DNA of 35,416 nucleotides from a virus, in the IMG/VR virus record IMGVR_UViG_3300048586_000227, positions 1 through 35,416 of that record; one strand, written 5' to 3'. The stretch's first letter is position 1; each line of letters opens with the position of its first letter. Positions 1-8,809 of the stretch are shown in pieces. The notes beneath the pieces were generated by a model. That model made no database searches. It had not been told where the DNA came from and saw nothing but the letters and a program-made list of their open reading frames with translations. The translations under genes and the position numbers were made by a program.

Positions 1-73
1 AATCGGTAGACGCAGCGGATTCAAAATCCGCCGATGAATAATCGTGTCGGTTCGAGTCCGACCCCGGGCACCA
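1..73 (+). tRNA. tRNA-Leu(CAA), 3' part (5' end outside window)
   Basis: The anticodon loop TTCAAAA is flanked by a GCGGA/TCCGC-type stem and reads anticodon CAA (leucine, UUG codons). A long variable arm follows, as in class II tRNAs. The T arm is GTCGG / TTCGAGT / CCGAC (46-62), followed by the acceptor 3' strand CCCGGGC, discriminator A and an encoded CCA ending at 73. The first ~20 bases of the gene lie upstream of the window. From base 20 on, the sequence is supplied by the prophage att core, which keeps the tRNA intact after integration. Confidence 0.95.
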
Positions 74-116
74 TTTAGAATTCAATGACTTAAGGCCACC
101 CAAGCGGGTGGCCTTA
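20..116 (+). repeat. attL: attL core: direct repeat with attR
   Basis: These 97 bp are identical to 34476-34572. The match starts in the anticodon stem-loop, covers the 3' half of the tRNA and most of the downstream terminator, and breaks at 19 and 117. Integrases of this type commonly use the anticodon-loop region of a tRNA gene. The repeat and the integrase gene next to the other copy define the prophage boundaries. The exact crossover point inside the repeat cannot be read from sequence. Confidence 0.93.
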
Positions 117-123
117 AGTTTTT
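89..123 (+). terminator. Rho-independent terminator of tRNA-Leu
   Basis: A 13-bp stem (89-101 with 106-118) closes on the loop AAGC and is followed by a run of five Ts. It lies 15 bases after the tRNA CCA end. It is part of the att core, so the same hairpin recurs at 34545-34579 with one mismatch near the base. Confidence 0.85.
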
Positions 124-144
124 CTGGACCCTCAACATGGTGAT

Positions 145-198
145 GTGTCCACATCGTGTCCACCTAGGTTTAGGTGATCGGGTTGTTGTCGTGTCCAC
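145..198 (+). promoter_or_regulatory. Candidate integrase arm-type sites (GTGTCCAC x3)
   Basis: GTGTCCAC occurs at 145-152, 156-163 and 191-198; the first two are 11 bp apart. A near copy, GTGTCCAT, lies at 34363-34370 at the opposite prophage end, inside the 3' end of the integrase gene. Repeated short sites flanking the att core on the phage side are typical of tyrosine integrase or excisionase arm binding sites. The equivalent bases after attR (34573-34653) lack them. Function is inferred from position. Confidence 0.4.
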
Positions 199-220
199 TT
201 CCACTAGGTCAGGACCAAGC

Positions 221-718
221 GTGACCGGACACACTTCACAGAAAACCTATTTTCCGTGGGGCAGGCCAGCCAGCGCCCCCAAGCTGCCGCGGCCTTTCAA
301 AATTTCAGTTATCAGATCAGCCCTTACCACACCTAACCAGTTGAAAAAAAACGCCTTCTCGTTATACCCCCGCAGCAAACGAGATCCTTCCCGATCATTC
401 AAATTCCCACGGAAAGTACGACCATCCCAATACATTCAACGAGTTACGCTTTCACCTTCGTTATCCAGAGCCCCGCCAAACTGTAAAACCCTGCAATTTC
501 TTTCGATCCTTTCAGATCCTCAATGGGCCGCAGATCCTTTATCTGGCGCGGTCTGGGCCTATGGTTTTGCGGTAATCCACTTTTGCAAAAAATTTTATTG
601 GTGCGGCGCGCAGGCGGGAGCGGAAGAGCGCGGTTTCCGTGGCGCAGACGCGGCGGTGGGCGTCGCTGCCGTGTGCTCGGAGGCTGTGTGCGTGCTCAGG
701 CTTCACGTATGATGCAGC
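221..718. repeat. Left copy of a diverged ~500-bp non-coding direct repeat
   Basis: This block matches 34654-35132 in the same orientation, by eye at roughly 80% identity with small indels. I see no convincing gene: the open frames here lack ribosome binding sites and are not conserved between copies. Both copies keep a perfect 10-bp inverted repeat (here TTTCCGTGGG at 251-260 and its complement at 406-415) and several uninterrupted conserved blocks. In HP1-type phages the virion ends (cos) lie near attP, so cos may be in this stretch; I cannot identify it directly. Confidence 0.75.
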
Positions 719-785
719 CCTGCCCGATGGTGCCTCTTCATGCGGCGCCATTCCCTGGCCATGCTCAGGCGCTGTCAGGCAGATA

Positions 786-816
786 GAAGAAGGCCCCACG
801 GTGTGGGGCCTTCTTC
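786..816 (-). terminator. Terminator of the minus-strand late operon
   Basis: A perfect 14-bp stem (786-799 with 803-816) has a 3-base loop and lies 11 bases beyond the stop codon of the last late gene. The arm GAAGAAGGCCCCAC gives a pyrimidine-rich 3' side on either strand, so it could also block transcription entering from the tRNA side. Confidence 0.88.
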
Positions 817-826
817 GCTTGGTGGG

Positions 827-2437
827 TTACTCGATGATGGGGGAGAGGGTGCTTGCCAGTTGGCCGGCCTGCTGGCTCTGGCCGATGAATGTCTCGGCAC
901 TGGTTGGCGGTGGGCCGCCGTGGTTATGGCTGGCGGCGGTGGCGGCCAGTTGCTCCACCACGTTCATCAGCTGGTTGAGCAGGCGGAAGATGTTCACCCC
1001 ATCGCTACCCATCCACGACTTTGGCGATTCGAAGTGCTGCAGCTCGCCGGCCAGTGCCCGACGAACCAGGGCGATATCTTCATCCAGGTTGCCGCCGGCT
1101 GTCTGGCTCATGTTACCGGCGCTGCCCAGGATCATGTCTTCGGCGGTCAGCAGCTCGATGTCTCCGAGCGCCTCGATGCGCTTCATGCCCCCGATCTCTT
1201 CCACGCTACTGGCCAAGACGCTCATCTGGTGCTGACCGAACTCGCCCAGGTACTCGTCCGCCTCGCGGATCATCTGCATGGCCTTGTCGTGCTGGCGGCG
1301 GTCAGTATGGCGTGACTGGTTGCCCACGGTATCGGTACGGCTGAACACCTCGGCCCGTTGCTGCTGTAGCTGCTCGCCCGGGGCGATATCCGGCAGAGGC
1401 CAGCCAGTGCCCAGGATGGTGCGGACGAACGGGCGATCGGCACGACCAAAGGCAAACCCCAGCTCGACCATGGTCCCCTCGATGGGGAACTGCATCAGCC
1501 CCTGCTCAGGCCCGCCGAACATCACCGGCAGCGGTACAGATCGATAGAGCGGTGTCCCTTCATCTGGCTCGCCATTCTCGCCATACAGCTGGACATCTAC
1601 CGCATAGCGAGGACGAAACGGGTCATTGAGCTGACCGGCGGCGGCCTGGTCGCTGATGGCCTCGACCCTGCCGAACTTGGGCAGGTGCATTTTGTCGGCC
1701 AGCTCGGGGAACTCCCCCTCCATCTTGCGCCGCTCTGGCGACTTCACCGGTTTACCTGGTGTGGCCGTGGTCAGGGTCATTTCGTCACCCTTGAGCCGTA
1801 CCCGCTCCACCCGCTTGCCGTTGACGATGGCCCCCGGGCGCATGGCCGGGATCGGGGACAGGGTAATGGTGTTGCCCGCTTGGCGGGCCGAGAAGGCCGA
1901 GTCCAGCTCCACCGCCTTATCTGCCCAGCGGCTATGGGCATGACTGCCCACGAAGATGGCGCCATCCGGTTGTTGATGCCAGATAAAATCCGGCACCGAG
2001 AAGGCGCGGCCCGCATTATCGAGCAGCTGATAGCCGGTGCCGGCGCTGGTGAAGTTTGGGATCGGGGTGTCGGTGTAGTCTGCCCCGTCCGGCAGCAAGA
2101 AGGTGAGTTGGGTCTGGTCGGTCAGCCAGGCCAGCAGGCTGCGCAGGGTGGCATGCTGGATACTGACAGGGAACTTGCTGCCCAGGATCCCTGCCAGCTC
2201 ACGGCATAGCAGCTTGCTGGCACCGTTGGCGGCGTGTTGGACGTCATAGACATAACCGGTGAACCAGCGGCGCAGTTCACCGTTGTAGCCGGTATCCAGG
2301 GTCAGGGTCTGCCCCTTGGTCGCAGTCCCGTCGATGGTCAGGGAGGCGCGGCCACCGGCAGAGAGGTCGAGCACGATATCATGGTCAACCAGGTGGGCTG
2401 GTTTACCCCCTAAGGTCAGATTGGTCGATAGTTTCAC
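827..2437 (-). CDS. VgrG-like baseplate hub/spike protein (gpD-gpV type fusion)
   Basis: The 536-residue product combines parts that are separate in P2. Residues 1 to ~240 look like a gpD/gp27-type hub. Residues ~250-350 (FGRVEAISD to ILGTGWPLP) resemble the OB-fold of gpV/gp5 spikes. The end carries an HNHGGPPPTS segment typical of baseplate V proteins. This matches the VgrG/Pvc8 layout of contractile tails, so it likely forms the hub and central spike. It starts with GTG in a GTGA overlap with the upstream gene and is the last gene before the late terminator. Domain boundaries are estimates by eye. Confidence 0.72.
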   Translation of the reverse strand: MKLSTNLTLGGKPAHLVDHDIVLDLSAGGRASLTIDGTATKGQTLTLDTGYNGELRRWFTGYVYDVQHAANGASKLLCRELAGILGSKFPVSIQHATLRSLLAWLTDQTQLTFLLPDGADYTDTPIPNFTSAGTGYQLLDNAGRAFSVPDFIWHQQPDGAIFVGSHAHSRWADKAVELDSAFSARQAGNTITLSPIPAMRPGAIVNGKRVERVRLKGDEMTLTTATPGKPVKSPERRKMEGEFPELADKMHLPKFGRVEAISDQAAAGQLNDPFRPRYAVDVQLYGENGEPDEGTPLYRSVPLPVMFGGPEQGLMQFPIEGTMVELGFAFGRADRPFVRTILGTGWPLPDIAPGEQLQQQRAEVFSRTDTVGNQSRHTDRRQHDKAMQMIREADEYLGEFGQHQMSVLASSVEEIGGMKRIEALGDIELLTAEDMILGSAGNMSQTAGGNLDEDIALVRRALAGELQHFESPKSWMGSDGVNIFRLLNQLMNVVEQLAATAASHNHGGPPPTSAETFIGQSQQAGQLASTLSPIIE

Positions 2438-2994
2438 GCCATTACGTCTCCCAGCTTGTCATCCAGCCCCTTCATCACCCTCTCCCACGAACTGAGCTGT
2501 TCCTGCTCAGGCGCTGCCGTGCTGCTGTCCGTTTTCGCCGGAGTGGCATTGGCGGTGCCTTGCCCCACAGTGGCAGCAGCCTTGGGGAGGCGCTGCTCGC
2601 GCTTCTCCGGTACCGAGTTATGCTCGCGCAGGGTGAACTGCACCTGCCATGCCAGCAGGCCTTCTTGCTCGCTGGCGGTGATGCGGCCGGCAAACTTGGC
2701 CTGGCGCACTTTCACTGACTTGGCGAGCAGCGAGCCGACCCGGTAGATATGGCGCTTGCCGCCGTCACCTTTGGCATCAGCCAACTCAAACAGGCGGCTC
2801 AGGGTCTTCTCATCTTTGAACGGTACCAGCCCTGACACATCCAGCTCCTTGGCCTTCTCCCCCTGTTCCGAGCTGCTGGTGCTGCTGGTCTGGCCGCTGT
2901 TGTCTTTGTCCTGAAACTGCATCGATGCGGAGATCCGCATCGACTTCATCACAATGGGCTCACCGTCCAGGGTGAGCATGGCCGTTCTACTCAT
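2434..2994 (-). CDS. Small baseplate/tail hub adaptor protein (U-like position)
   Basis: The product is 186 residues, soluble and charged, with a Gly/Ser/Thr/Gln-rich stretch near residues 30-50 and an Ala/Thr-rich linker near 135-165. The N-terminus (MSRTAMLTLDGEP) resembles small tail proteins that join tube and hub. It lies where P2-type phages encode gpU, just before the D gene, and overlaps both neighbours by ATGA/GTGA. I do not recognise a definite family; the role is inferred from position. Confidence 0.6.
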   Translation of the reverse strand: MSRTAMLTLDGEPIVMKSMRISASMQFQDKDNSGQTSSTSSSEQGEKAKELDVSGLVPFKDEKTLSRLFELADAKGDGGKRHIYRVGSLLAKSVKVRQAKFAGRITASEQEGLLAWQVQFTLREHNSVPEKREQRLPKAAATVGQGTANATPAKTDSSTAAPEQEQLSSWERVMKGLDDKLGDVMA

Positions 2995-3662
2995 TGGGTT
3001 AACTCCTGCCAGAAGGTGAGGGGGGAGGCGGAGAGCAGTAGGGCGCCAACGGTCATGCTGTGACTGTGGTCAGGGTGCTCACTGTCGAGCAGCTGTGCGG
3101 CGAGGCTGGCCGGCTCGCCATAGCCGTGCCAGCTCCACAGCATTCCGGCAAGGCTGGGCTTGTTGGCCAGTGCCTCATCCAGCTCGGCCACCCTGGCGGC
3201 CCGCTTGGCGGCCAGCACGGCCAGCTTGGCGCGGGTGGTCGCCGGTGCCGGCGAGTTCCCCTCGCTTTCCTGCAAGGCATCATTGGCCGCTGTCAGCACC
3301 AAGCGGCGGCGCAGCGGATCCCAGATCAGCTGCTCACCGGCCTTCCAGCGCGGTATCATGGCCGCCGTTGGCTGGGCCATGGTGTCGTTGTTAGCCGTCA
3401 GGCGGCGCAGTGTGGCGCACCATTCCGGCAGCGGCAGCACGGCGCATACCTGCGCCAGCTTGGTGGCCAGTTCCTGCTCACTGGTACCGGTAACCAGCCA
3501 GACCACCGCATGGAGCGGGCCGACAGGAAGATGGGGATCTGCCCCATCCTGCAGCTTGGCGGCCATGGCTTTGATGGCGTTGGGGGCGGATAGAGTGTTC
3601 TGGTCACCCTGCTGCTGACCGATGCTGTGTTGATGTGGGGTTACAGTGAGGCAATTACCCAT
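2991..3662 (-). CDS. Hypothetical tail-region protein
   Basis: The ATG at 3662 overlaps the tail fibre stop codon (TGATG) and is preceded by GGAGG, so it is preferred over a TTG one codon upstream. The 223-residue product is Ala/Leu-rich and helical (for example a run around residues 155-180 rich in Ala, Arg and Lys), with no signal peptide. It occupies the slot where many P2-like phages encode a tail fibre chaperone, but it does not resemble gpG-type chaperones, and the fibre upstream carries its own chaperone domain. Function unknown, probably tail-related from the operon. Confidence 0.65.
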   Translation of the reverse strand: MGNCLTVTPHQHSIGQQQGDQNTLSAPNAIKAMAAKLQDGADPHLPVGPLHAVVWLVTGTSEQELATKLAQVCAVLPLPEWCATLRRLTANNDTMAQPTAAMIPRWKAGEQLIWDPLRRRLVLTAANDALQESEGNSPAPATTRAKLAVLAAKRAARVAELDEALANKPSLAGMLWSWHGYGEPASLAAQLLDSEHPDHSHSMTVGALLLSASPLTFWQELTQ

Positions 3663-6600
3663 CAACTAGCCTCCAGCTCAGCGATGCGGGTTAGTAGGTG
3701 TTGGTAATTCCTGCGTTGCAGGGCTGCCTCCAGAGCTAATGCCTCCTCATAACGGATGCTATACAACTCACCCGCTTGCAGTTCTGGCTTAACCACTTCT
3801 GTCCATGCCTCTTGGATACACTCGCCATCGTCATTAAATTCGGCAGGATGATCCTGGGTAATGGCGTGCTGGTATTCCCATTTGTCAAAGCAGAAGAATG
3901 CGTAATCGTGAGCGTTAAGACCGTGTCTGGCGAATGCCTCCTTCACCCGTTGTGCGATCACCCCTACGTGCCATCGAGCCTTGTCGTCACCCTTCTCTAT
4001 GATGCGGCTGATAATCTGATAGCTTACCCAGTCCACCTCTCCCCACGCATCCAACATCGCCTCAGTTATGACGAATGGGCGGGTTTTAGTAATCTCATCA
4101 GAGGTAATGGTCATGGCCGTTTGCATTGCGCCATTGGCCCACGGTGTAGACACCGTACCAAGCGATCCGTTGTTGGCCGTTGACGGGGAGGCATTTCCAC
4201 CAAAGGATGCGTTTTTTGAGGCTGCGAAAATAGTGAACGCAGCGACACCAGCCAGATCCTTGAAGGCATGGTTTGCACCAAGGTAGTCGTTGCCACCATC
4301 CCCAAATGCCCTGAAACGCTGGATATCTTGCTTATCTCGCAAATCCAGGCGGTTATTTACTTCATCGAGATGCAAGCCCTTGGCACCGTTAAACCATTTA
4401 ATGGAGATCGGAGTCTCACGCCAGTTCTTTATGATGAAAGACCCATCGGTGAATCTGGTGGGGAACTGCCGATAATCGTTGAACATGTCTCGCGGAGTGA
4501 AGCTCGTCAGATCACATGTGTCCTGCAGATCTGAACAGGAATATCGGATATTACCGGTATAGCCTTGCGTCTCTGTCAGGTCGTAGGCGATAACTACGCC
4601 ATTCTCATGCTCACAGCCAATCAGCTTAACATCTCGGCAATCCCCCCAGATTCCATTCAGTCTGTCAAACACCGTCTGAAACTTCGTGTTGATGAACTTT
4701 AAGTTCCGCATCGGATAACCATCTATTTCGAAGGCGCCCGCTTCACCTATTCCAAGATCGGCAGACTTGGTGCCACTGGTGTGGTCCAAAGCGCAGAACA
4801 CACAATCAGTAAAGACGGAGCCACTGAAGTTGTTCCCCTGATTGGGTGCACGAATCACTCCAAGTTCGGCTGGCAATGTGGGTGTCACCCCCGTCAGGGT
4901 GATCTCGTTACCGGCCACACTGTACCCAGTGAAGGTGTACTTGCTTGAGCTGCCAGAGATGGTGAATTGGTTCTGTGCCGTCAGGGTCCACGATGAGTTG
5001 TATTTGCAGGTAACTGTTGTGGTGGTGTTTGATACGACATCAATTTGCGGGGAGTTGCGCTGAATAATTCCACGGCGCCCCTGCCCCAGCAGCTTGTGGA
5101 ACTTGGTCCGTTCCGGGTTTCCCTTGAGCGTGTATGAGCCATCGTTCTCTGTCACTAGCCAGCCGGCCATCCTCCAGTACCCCACCGACTGTACGTTATC
5201 GACCACTGCATCACTGGAGTCATAAACCCAAACCCCCACATCCCAGTCATCGCCGAGCGTCAGACTGGCAGCGTCGTTGTAGCCGTCGATACCATTTTTG
5301 CTGACCATTACCCGCAAGTTTTTCAGTTGCGCACCGCGCTGAACAGTAACGGCAACGGAGAATGGCTTGGCCGTAGCGGGTGCGCCACCAACTGAGTCAT
5401 TGTTAGTAAAGTCGGTGAACGGGTAAGGCACTCCGCCCACGGTCTTGGTAGGACGGGCATTGTGCAAATTGAGACAGGTCTTGTTCTTGGTACCGGTGCC
5501 TGTGAATACCAGATGGGTGCCCTTGTCCCAGGCCTTCAGCAGCCGCTCTGGATCTGGCCGGTAGGCGTCCCAGTAGTCTATACCATCGCCAAGCAGCGTA
5601 ATTCCCGGCGGAATTATGAAGTCTTTGGTCATTTTGTAGCGCCCAGCGCGTAGCCATACCACTGACGCTCCATTGTCTAACGCCCACTGGATAGCATTAA
5701 TAACCGCATCGGAGCTATCAGTGGTAAAGGTCGGATCCGCGTTGAATGGAGCGTCGTTCGCACAAACTATGTATTGCAGTCGTTTTCCTGCGGATCCAGT
5801 CTTGTAGGTTTCTGTGTAAGAGAAACCTACAAGACCTGCGCCCGACCACATGCCAATGGCATGTCGCAATAGGTCCCCACTTCTGGCGACCCAGCCCGGT
5901 GTCGATGGGTCTTCGTTAATCTCAACAGCCTTCGGTAACTCACCAAGCCATGCATAAACTTTGGTGCCGTCTTTGTTCAGCAATACCTGATCGGTTGTCT
6001 CTATGTTGTTGGCAGTGCCGAACTGGCCGATCAGGTCATAGCCCGCCTCGGCCATCGAGCGCTTCCAGAGCGCGAAGGTGTCAGGGATGACGCCTGAACC
6101 GCCGCTGCCACCCTGCCCACGGCCATCAATAACAGTGCTGTCAGCCTGCACAGTGGCCAGCTTGGCCACGTAGTGCGGATAGCCGCTTTCGTCCACATGG
6201 TCGGTCAGATCCGCCACGCTGGTGATGATGGTGAAGTGGTTCTGATGCTCAGAGAGCAGCGAACCGGACCGGTGCACATCTACCCAGACGCCGATCGGCT
6301 TGGTGCCCGGGTGAATGACCTCCGGCTGTTTCAGCTCGATGCGCAGGCCTCCAACAATGGCCACGCCCTGGGTGACCTGATGGCCGCCATCCTGCTGCAC
6401 GACCTTGAAACCATCACCGATGAAGGTGTGATGGCCATAGAGCTGGCTGGCCAGCTGGCGCAGATCTTCATCCTGCCCGCGCAGGCGGGCGGCATAGTCA
6501 ATCTGCCAAGTGCCGGCATCCACGTTGGTGAGGGTCGCCTCGGCTGCCTGGTCGTAACCCATCAGCATGGACTTGACCAGGGAGTTACCGGTCTGGCCGG

Positions 6601-6949
6601 TGGTCTGGTCGGTCTTTAGCTTGGTCTCGCGCCCCTTGTAGACAATCATCCCGATCACGCCGTTCTGCTTGTTGCACAGGTACATGGCATTGAACGAGAA
6701 GTCGCCGACCGTGGTATCCATCACGATGGTGTAGGCCACCGCGTTGTTGTTGATGCGGCCGCGCTGGTCAACGTTCTGGCGGTGCACGATCTGACTCTCC
6801 GGCGGCAGGCCGGTGGCCGGGTCAATGGGGGAGGTGATATCCAGATTCGGGATATCAGCCAGGATGAATTCATCCAGTACGACCGGTTGTTCTGCGGCCA
6901 GGCTGGACTGCCAATATTGTTCGAATGCGTTGGTAATGACCTGGCTCAT
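3662..6949 (-). CDS. Tail fibre/tailspike with P2 gpH-like N-terminus and S74 chaperone C-terminus
   Basis: The protein has 1095 residues. Residues 1 to ~280 match the P2 gpH-type baseplate-attachment domain. Residues ~370-850 look like a right-handed beta-helix of the pectate-lyase-like tailspike kind (DSSDAVINAIQWALDNGASVV marks its start), suggesting surface-polysaccharide binding or cleavage. The last ~150 residues are an intramolecular chaperone autoprotease (peptidase S74). Ser950 and Lys955 in SDEITK have the S-x4-K spacing of the catalytic dyad, so self-cleavage after trimerisation is likely. The ATG at 6949 has AAGGAG upstream. The central part is visibly more AT-rich than its neighbours, which suggests a swapped receptor-binding module. 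Confidence 0.88.
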   Translation of the reverse strand: MSQVITNAFEQYWQSSLAAEQPVVLDEFILADIPNLDITSPIDPATGLPPESQIVHRQNVDQRGRINNNAVAYTIVMDTTVGDFSFNAMYLCNKQNGVIGMIVYKGRETKLKTDQTTGQTGNSLVKSMLMGYDQAAEATLTNVDAGTWQIDYAARLRGQDEDLRQLASQLYGHHTFIGDGFKVVQQDGGHQVTQGVAIVGGLRIELKQPEVIHPGTKPIGVWVDVHRSGSLLSEHQNHFTIITSVADLTDHVDESGYPHYVAKLATVQADSTVIDGRGQGGSGGSGVIPDTFALWKRSMAEAGYDLIGQFGTANNIETTDQVLLNKDGTKVYAWLGELPKAVEINEDPSTPGWVARSGDLLRHAIGMWSGAGLVGFSYTETYKTGSAGKRLQYIVCANDAPFNADPTFTTDSSDAVINAIQWALDNGASVVWLRAGRYKMTKDFIIPPGITLLGDGIDYWDAYRPDPERLLKAWDKGTHLVFTGTGTKNKTCLNLHNARPTKTVGGVPYPFTDFTNNDSVGGAPATAKPFSVAVTVQRGAQLKNLRVMVSKNGIDGYNDAASLTLGDDWDVGVWVYDSSDAVVDNVQSVGYWRMAGWLVTENDGSYTLKGNPERTKFHKLLGQGRRGIIQRNSPQIDVVSNTTTTVTCKYNSSWTLTAQNQFTISGSSSKYTFTGYSVAGNEITLTGVTPTLPAELGVIRAPNQGNNFSGSVFTDCVFCALDHTSGTKSADLGIGEAGAFEIDGYPMRNLKFINTKFQTVFDRLNGIWGDCRDVKLIGCEHENGVVIAYDLTETQGYTGNIRYSCSDLQDTCDLTSFTPRDMFNDYRQFPTRFTDGSFIIKNWRETPISIKWFNGAKGLHLDEVNNRLDLRDKQDIQRFRAFGDGGNDYLGANHAFKDLAGVAAFTIFAASKNASFGGNASPSTANNGSLGTVSTPWANGAMQTAMTITSDEITKTRPFVITEAMLDAWGEVDWVSYQIISRIIEKGDDKARWHVGVIAQRVKEAFARHGLNAHDYAFFCFDKWEYQHAITQDHPAEFNDDGECIQEAWTEVVKPELQAGELYSIRYEEALALEAALQRRNYQHLLTRIAELEAS

Positions 6950-7629
6950 CAGGACTCCTTGCGGGGCAGGCTTGCCCCGTAAACGTGTTGAATGAAATGG
7001 ATTTGACCGGCGCGCAAGTACCCCTTGCAGGCGGGTTTATTGAGGGTTGCGGCAAATACTTGGTGACCCATGTCAATGCGGCCAGCATGCAGGTAGCCCA
7101 CGGCGGGATAGAGCACCTGGAAGCGGTAACGGCGGCAGGTACGGCCGTAGTGCTGGATCAGGGTTTCCATCAGTTGCTGATTGGCGGCCAAGGCGCTGTC
7201 AGCCACCTCGATGGTGATGACGTCCCAGGGGGTAGCGTCTTGGCGTTCATGAAGCTCACACCAGCCGATCCCCAGTCGCTCAAAGATGCGCTTGAAACCG
7301 GCCACTTCGCCGGAGTCCTGGGCGTTGATGAAGGCGTACTTCACCCGCTTGCGGAACAGGTCAAGCGGCTCCCCCTTGAAGCGGGTGATGTCCCGCTCCC
7401 AGGCGATCAGCGCCAGCATGGCTTCCGAGCAGATCATCGGGTCTTGCTGGGTCAGCGGTTGCAGCAGCCAGCCGCGCAGACGGCGCCAGAAGGCCATGAT
7501 GCCTTTGGCCAGGAATGCAGGCTCTTGCACTCCCTCGGCAATGGTCTTTCCGTCTTCCCACCAGGGGGCCGTGCTGTCTGGCAGTTGCGGGGCCTTGTCC
7601 TGGTGGTTTAGCTCGGTGGTCTTAGTCAT
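6949..7629 (-). CDS. Baseplate/tail protein I
   Basis: The 226-residue product lies between baseplate J and the tail fibre, the P2 order J-I-H, and its W/Y/F-rich core fits the P2 gpI tail protein family that bridges baseplate wedge and fibre. The ATG at 7629 is preceded by GGAGG nine bases upstream and overlaps the end of J by 8 bases; an upstream in-frame start at 7650 lacks such a site. It ends in a TGATG overlap with the fibre gene. Confidence 0.72.
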   Translation of the reverse strand: MTKTTELNHQDKAPQLPDSTAPWWEDGKTIAEGVQEPAFLAKGIMAFWRRLRGWLLQPLTQQDPMICSEAMLALIAWERDITRFKGEPLDLFRKRVKYAFINAQDSGEVAGFKRIFERLGIGWCELHERQDATPWDVITIEVADSALAANQQLMETLIQHYGRTCRRYRFQVLYPAVGYLHAGRIDMGHQVFAATLNKPACKGYLRAGQIHFIQHVYGASLPRKES

Positions 7630-8809
7630 GGAGGAACACCTCCAGCGCACTCAGGCGCGGGATGACGAGGCCAGAGACGATATCCAGCTCGGTGAAGTGC
7701 AGGCTCTTTATCTCGCTGAATGCCTGATGAAGCTCGCGGCCAAGCTGGCTCAGTGAAAAGCGGGACTGCGGCCACGCCCGGGTCACTGACGGATAGTCAG
7801 CTGACTGGCGAAAGGCCGCCTTCACCATCAGCTCCACCTCACGTTTGAGTGTCAGCCGCTGTTCGGTGGTCATGTTCTCGGCCGGCCACAGCTCCAGGTG
7901 CAGTGAGTGCTCGGTTTCTGGCATCGCCATCACCTGCAGGTCATCACCGTGGCCGTGGTTACCCTGGGTGCTCACGTAGTCGTTGAGCTTGTCGATCAAG
8001 CTGGCCGGCGTGGTGCCCACCTCCAGCAGGATGAAGGCATTGGCGGTACCCGGGCCCCTCGGTGCGTCATGCTCGAAGAAGATGTGATCGGCACGGATCC
8101 CCGCCACGCTGGCGAGCATGGAGCGATAGATAGCGTCGATGTGATAGCGACCCACCGCCGAGAACTGGTTCTGAATGCGCAGGCCCAAGGCATCATTGCT
8201 CTCGGCATCGGCCCCCTGTGTGGTGACCCAATCGCGGTCGGTGTTGCGTGCTGACAGGATACCGGTCACCGGTTTACTCAGCAGGTTGTAATAACCGGGG
8301 GCCAGATTCCAGGCGCTGCCGGCGAACTCAGCCTCACAGACCACCTTGGCTACGGCCTCACCGGTAGGGCTCACCATTTCCTGCAGTGGGCGCAGGCGAT
8401 AGATGGTGCCGTTGATGCGCTCGGTGGTGATCCAGACATCGGCCGGGATGGTGACGGCCTCGCTCTGGTTGACCTTGATGAAGTTGACTAGGCCCCGGGT
8501 TTTCTGGGCGGCCTTGCGGGTTAGGTCCACATCCCAGGCCTTGAGGTCGAGATAGGTATCGGTGGCGGTCGCGGCAAAGCTGGCTGGCAGCACATGGCCC
8601 GCCAGCAGGGTGCGGATCAGCCAGAGCGCCGGGGTGATGACCACGCCGCGCACCAGGCGCCAGAATGGGGACACATCGCTGTCGTTGGTGATGAGTGACC
8701 CGGCGGCCTCCACCTCTTTCTTGAGCTCGGCCTCCATGGCTGCCTCGGTTGTCGGCACCCCGCTTTTTGCCAGCAGGGCCATAAAATCCACGGTGGGGCG
8801 CAGGTTCAC
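7622..8809 (-). CDS. Baseplate assembly protein J
   Basis: The 395-residue product resembles the Baseplate_J wedge family (P2 gpJ). The N-terminal third ends in the segment VSPFWRLVRGVVITPALWLI, the middle carries a beta-rich region (AVTIPADVWITTERINGTIYRL), and the C-terminus is the mixed domain that joins wedges. It overlaps the upstream W-like gene by ATGA and the downstream I gene by 8 bases, so these wedge proteins are probably made in fixed ratios. Confidence 0.82.
   Translation of the reverse strand: MNLRPTVDFMALLAKSGVPTTEAAMEAELKKEVEAAGSLITNDSDVSPFWRLVRGVVITPALWLIRTLLAGHVLPASFAATATDTYLDLKAWDVDLTRKAAQKTRGLVNFIKVNQSEAVTIPADVWITTERINGTIYRLRPLQEMVSPTGEAVAKVVCEAEFAGSAWNLAPGYYNLLSKPVTGILSARNTDRDWVTTQGADAESNDALGLRIQNQFSAVGRYHIDAIYRSMLASVAGIRADHIFFEHDAPRGPGTANAFILLEVGTTPASLIDKLNDYVSTQGNHGHGDDLQVMAMPETEHSLHLELWPAENMTTEQRLTLKREVELMVKAAFRQSADYPSVTRAWPQSRFSLSQLGRELHQAFSEIKSLHFTELDIVSGLVIPRLSALEVFLHD

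Noticed and set aside
137-712. 191-residue open frame after attL
   Set aside because: No ribosome site, unusual composition, and the homologous block at 34654-35132 does not keep the frame.
2991-3662. Tail fibre assembly chaperone (gpG-like) assignment
   Set aside because: Position fits but the sequence does not resemble gpG families, and the fibre has its own S74 chaperone; left as hypothetical.
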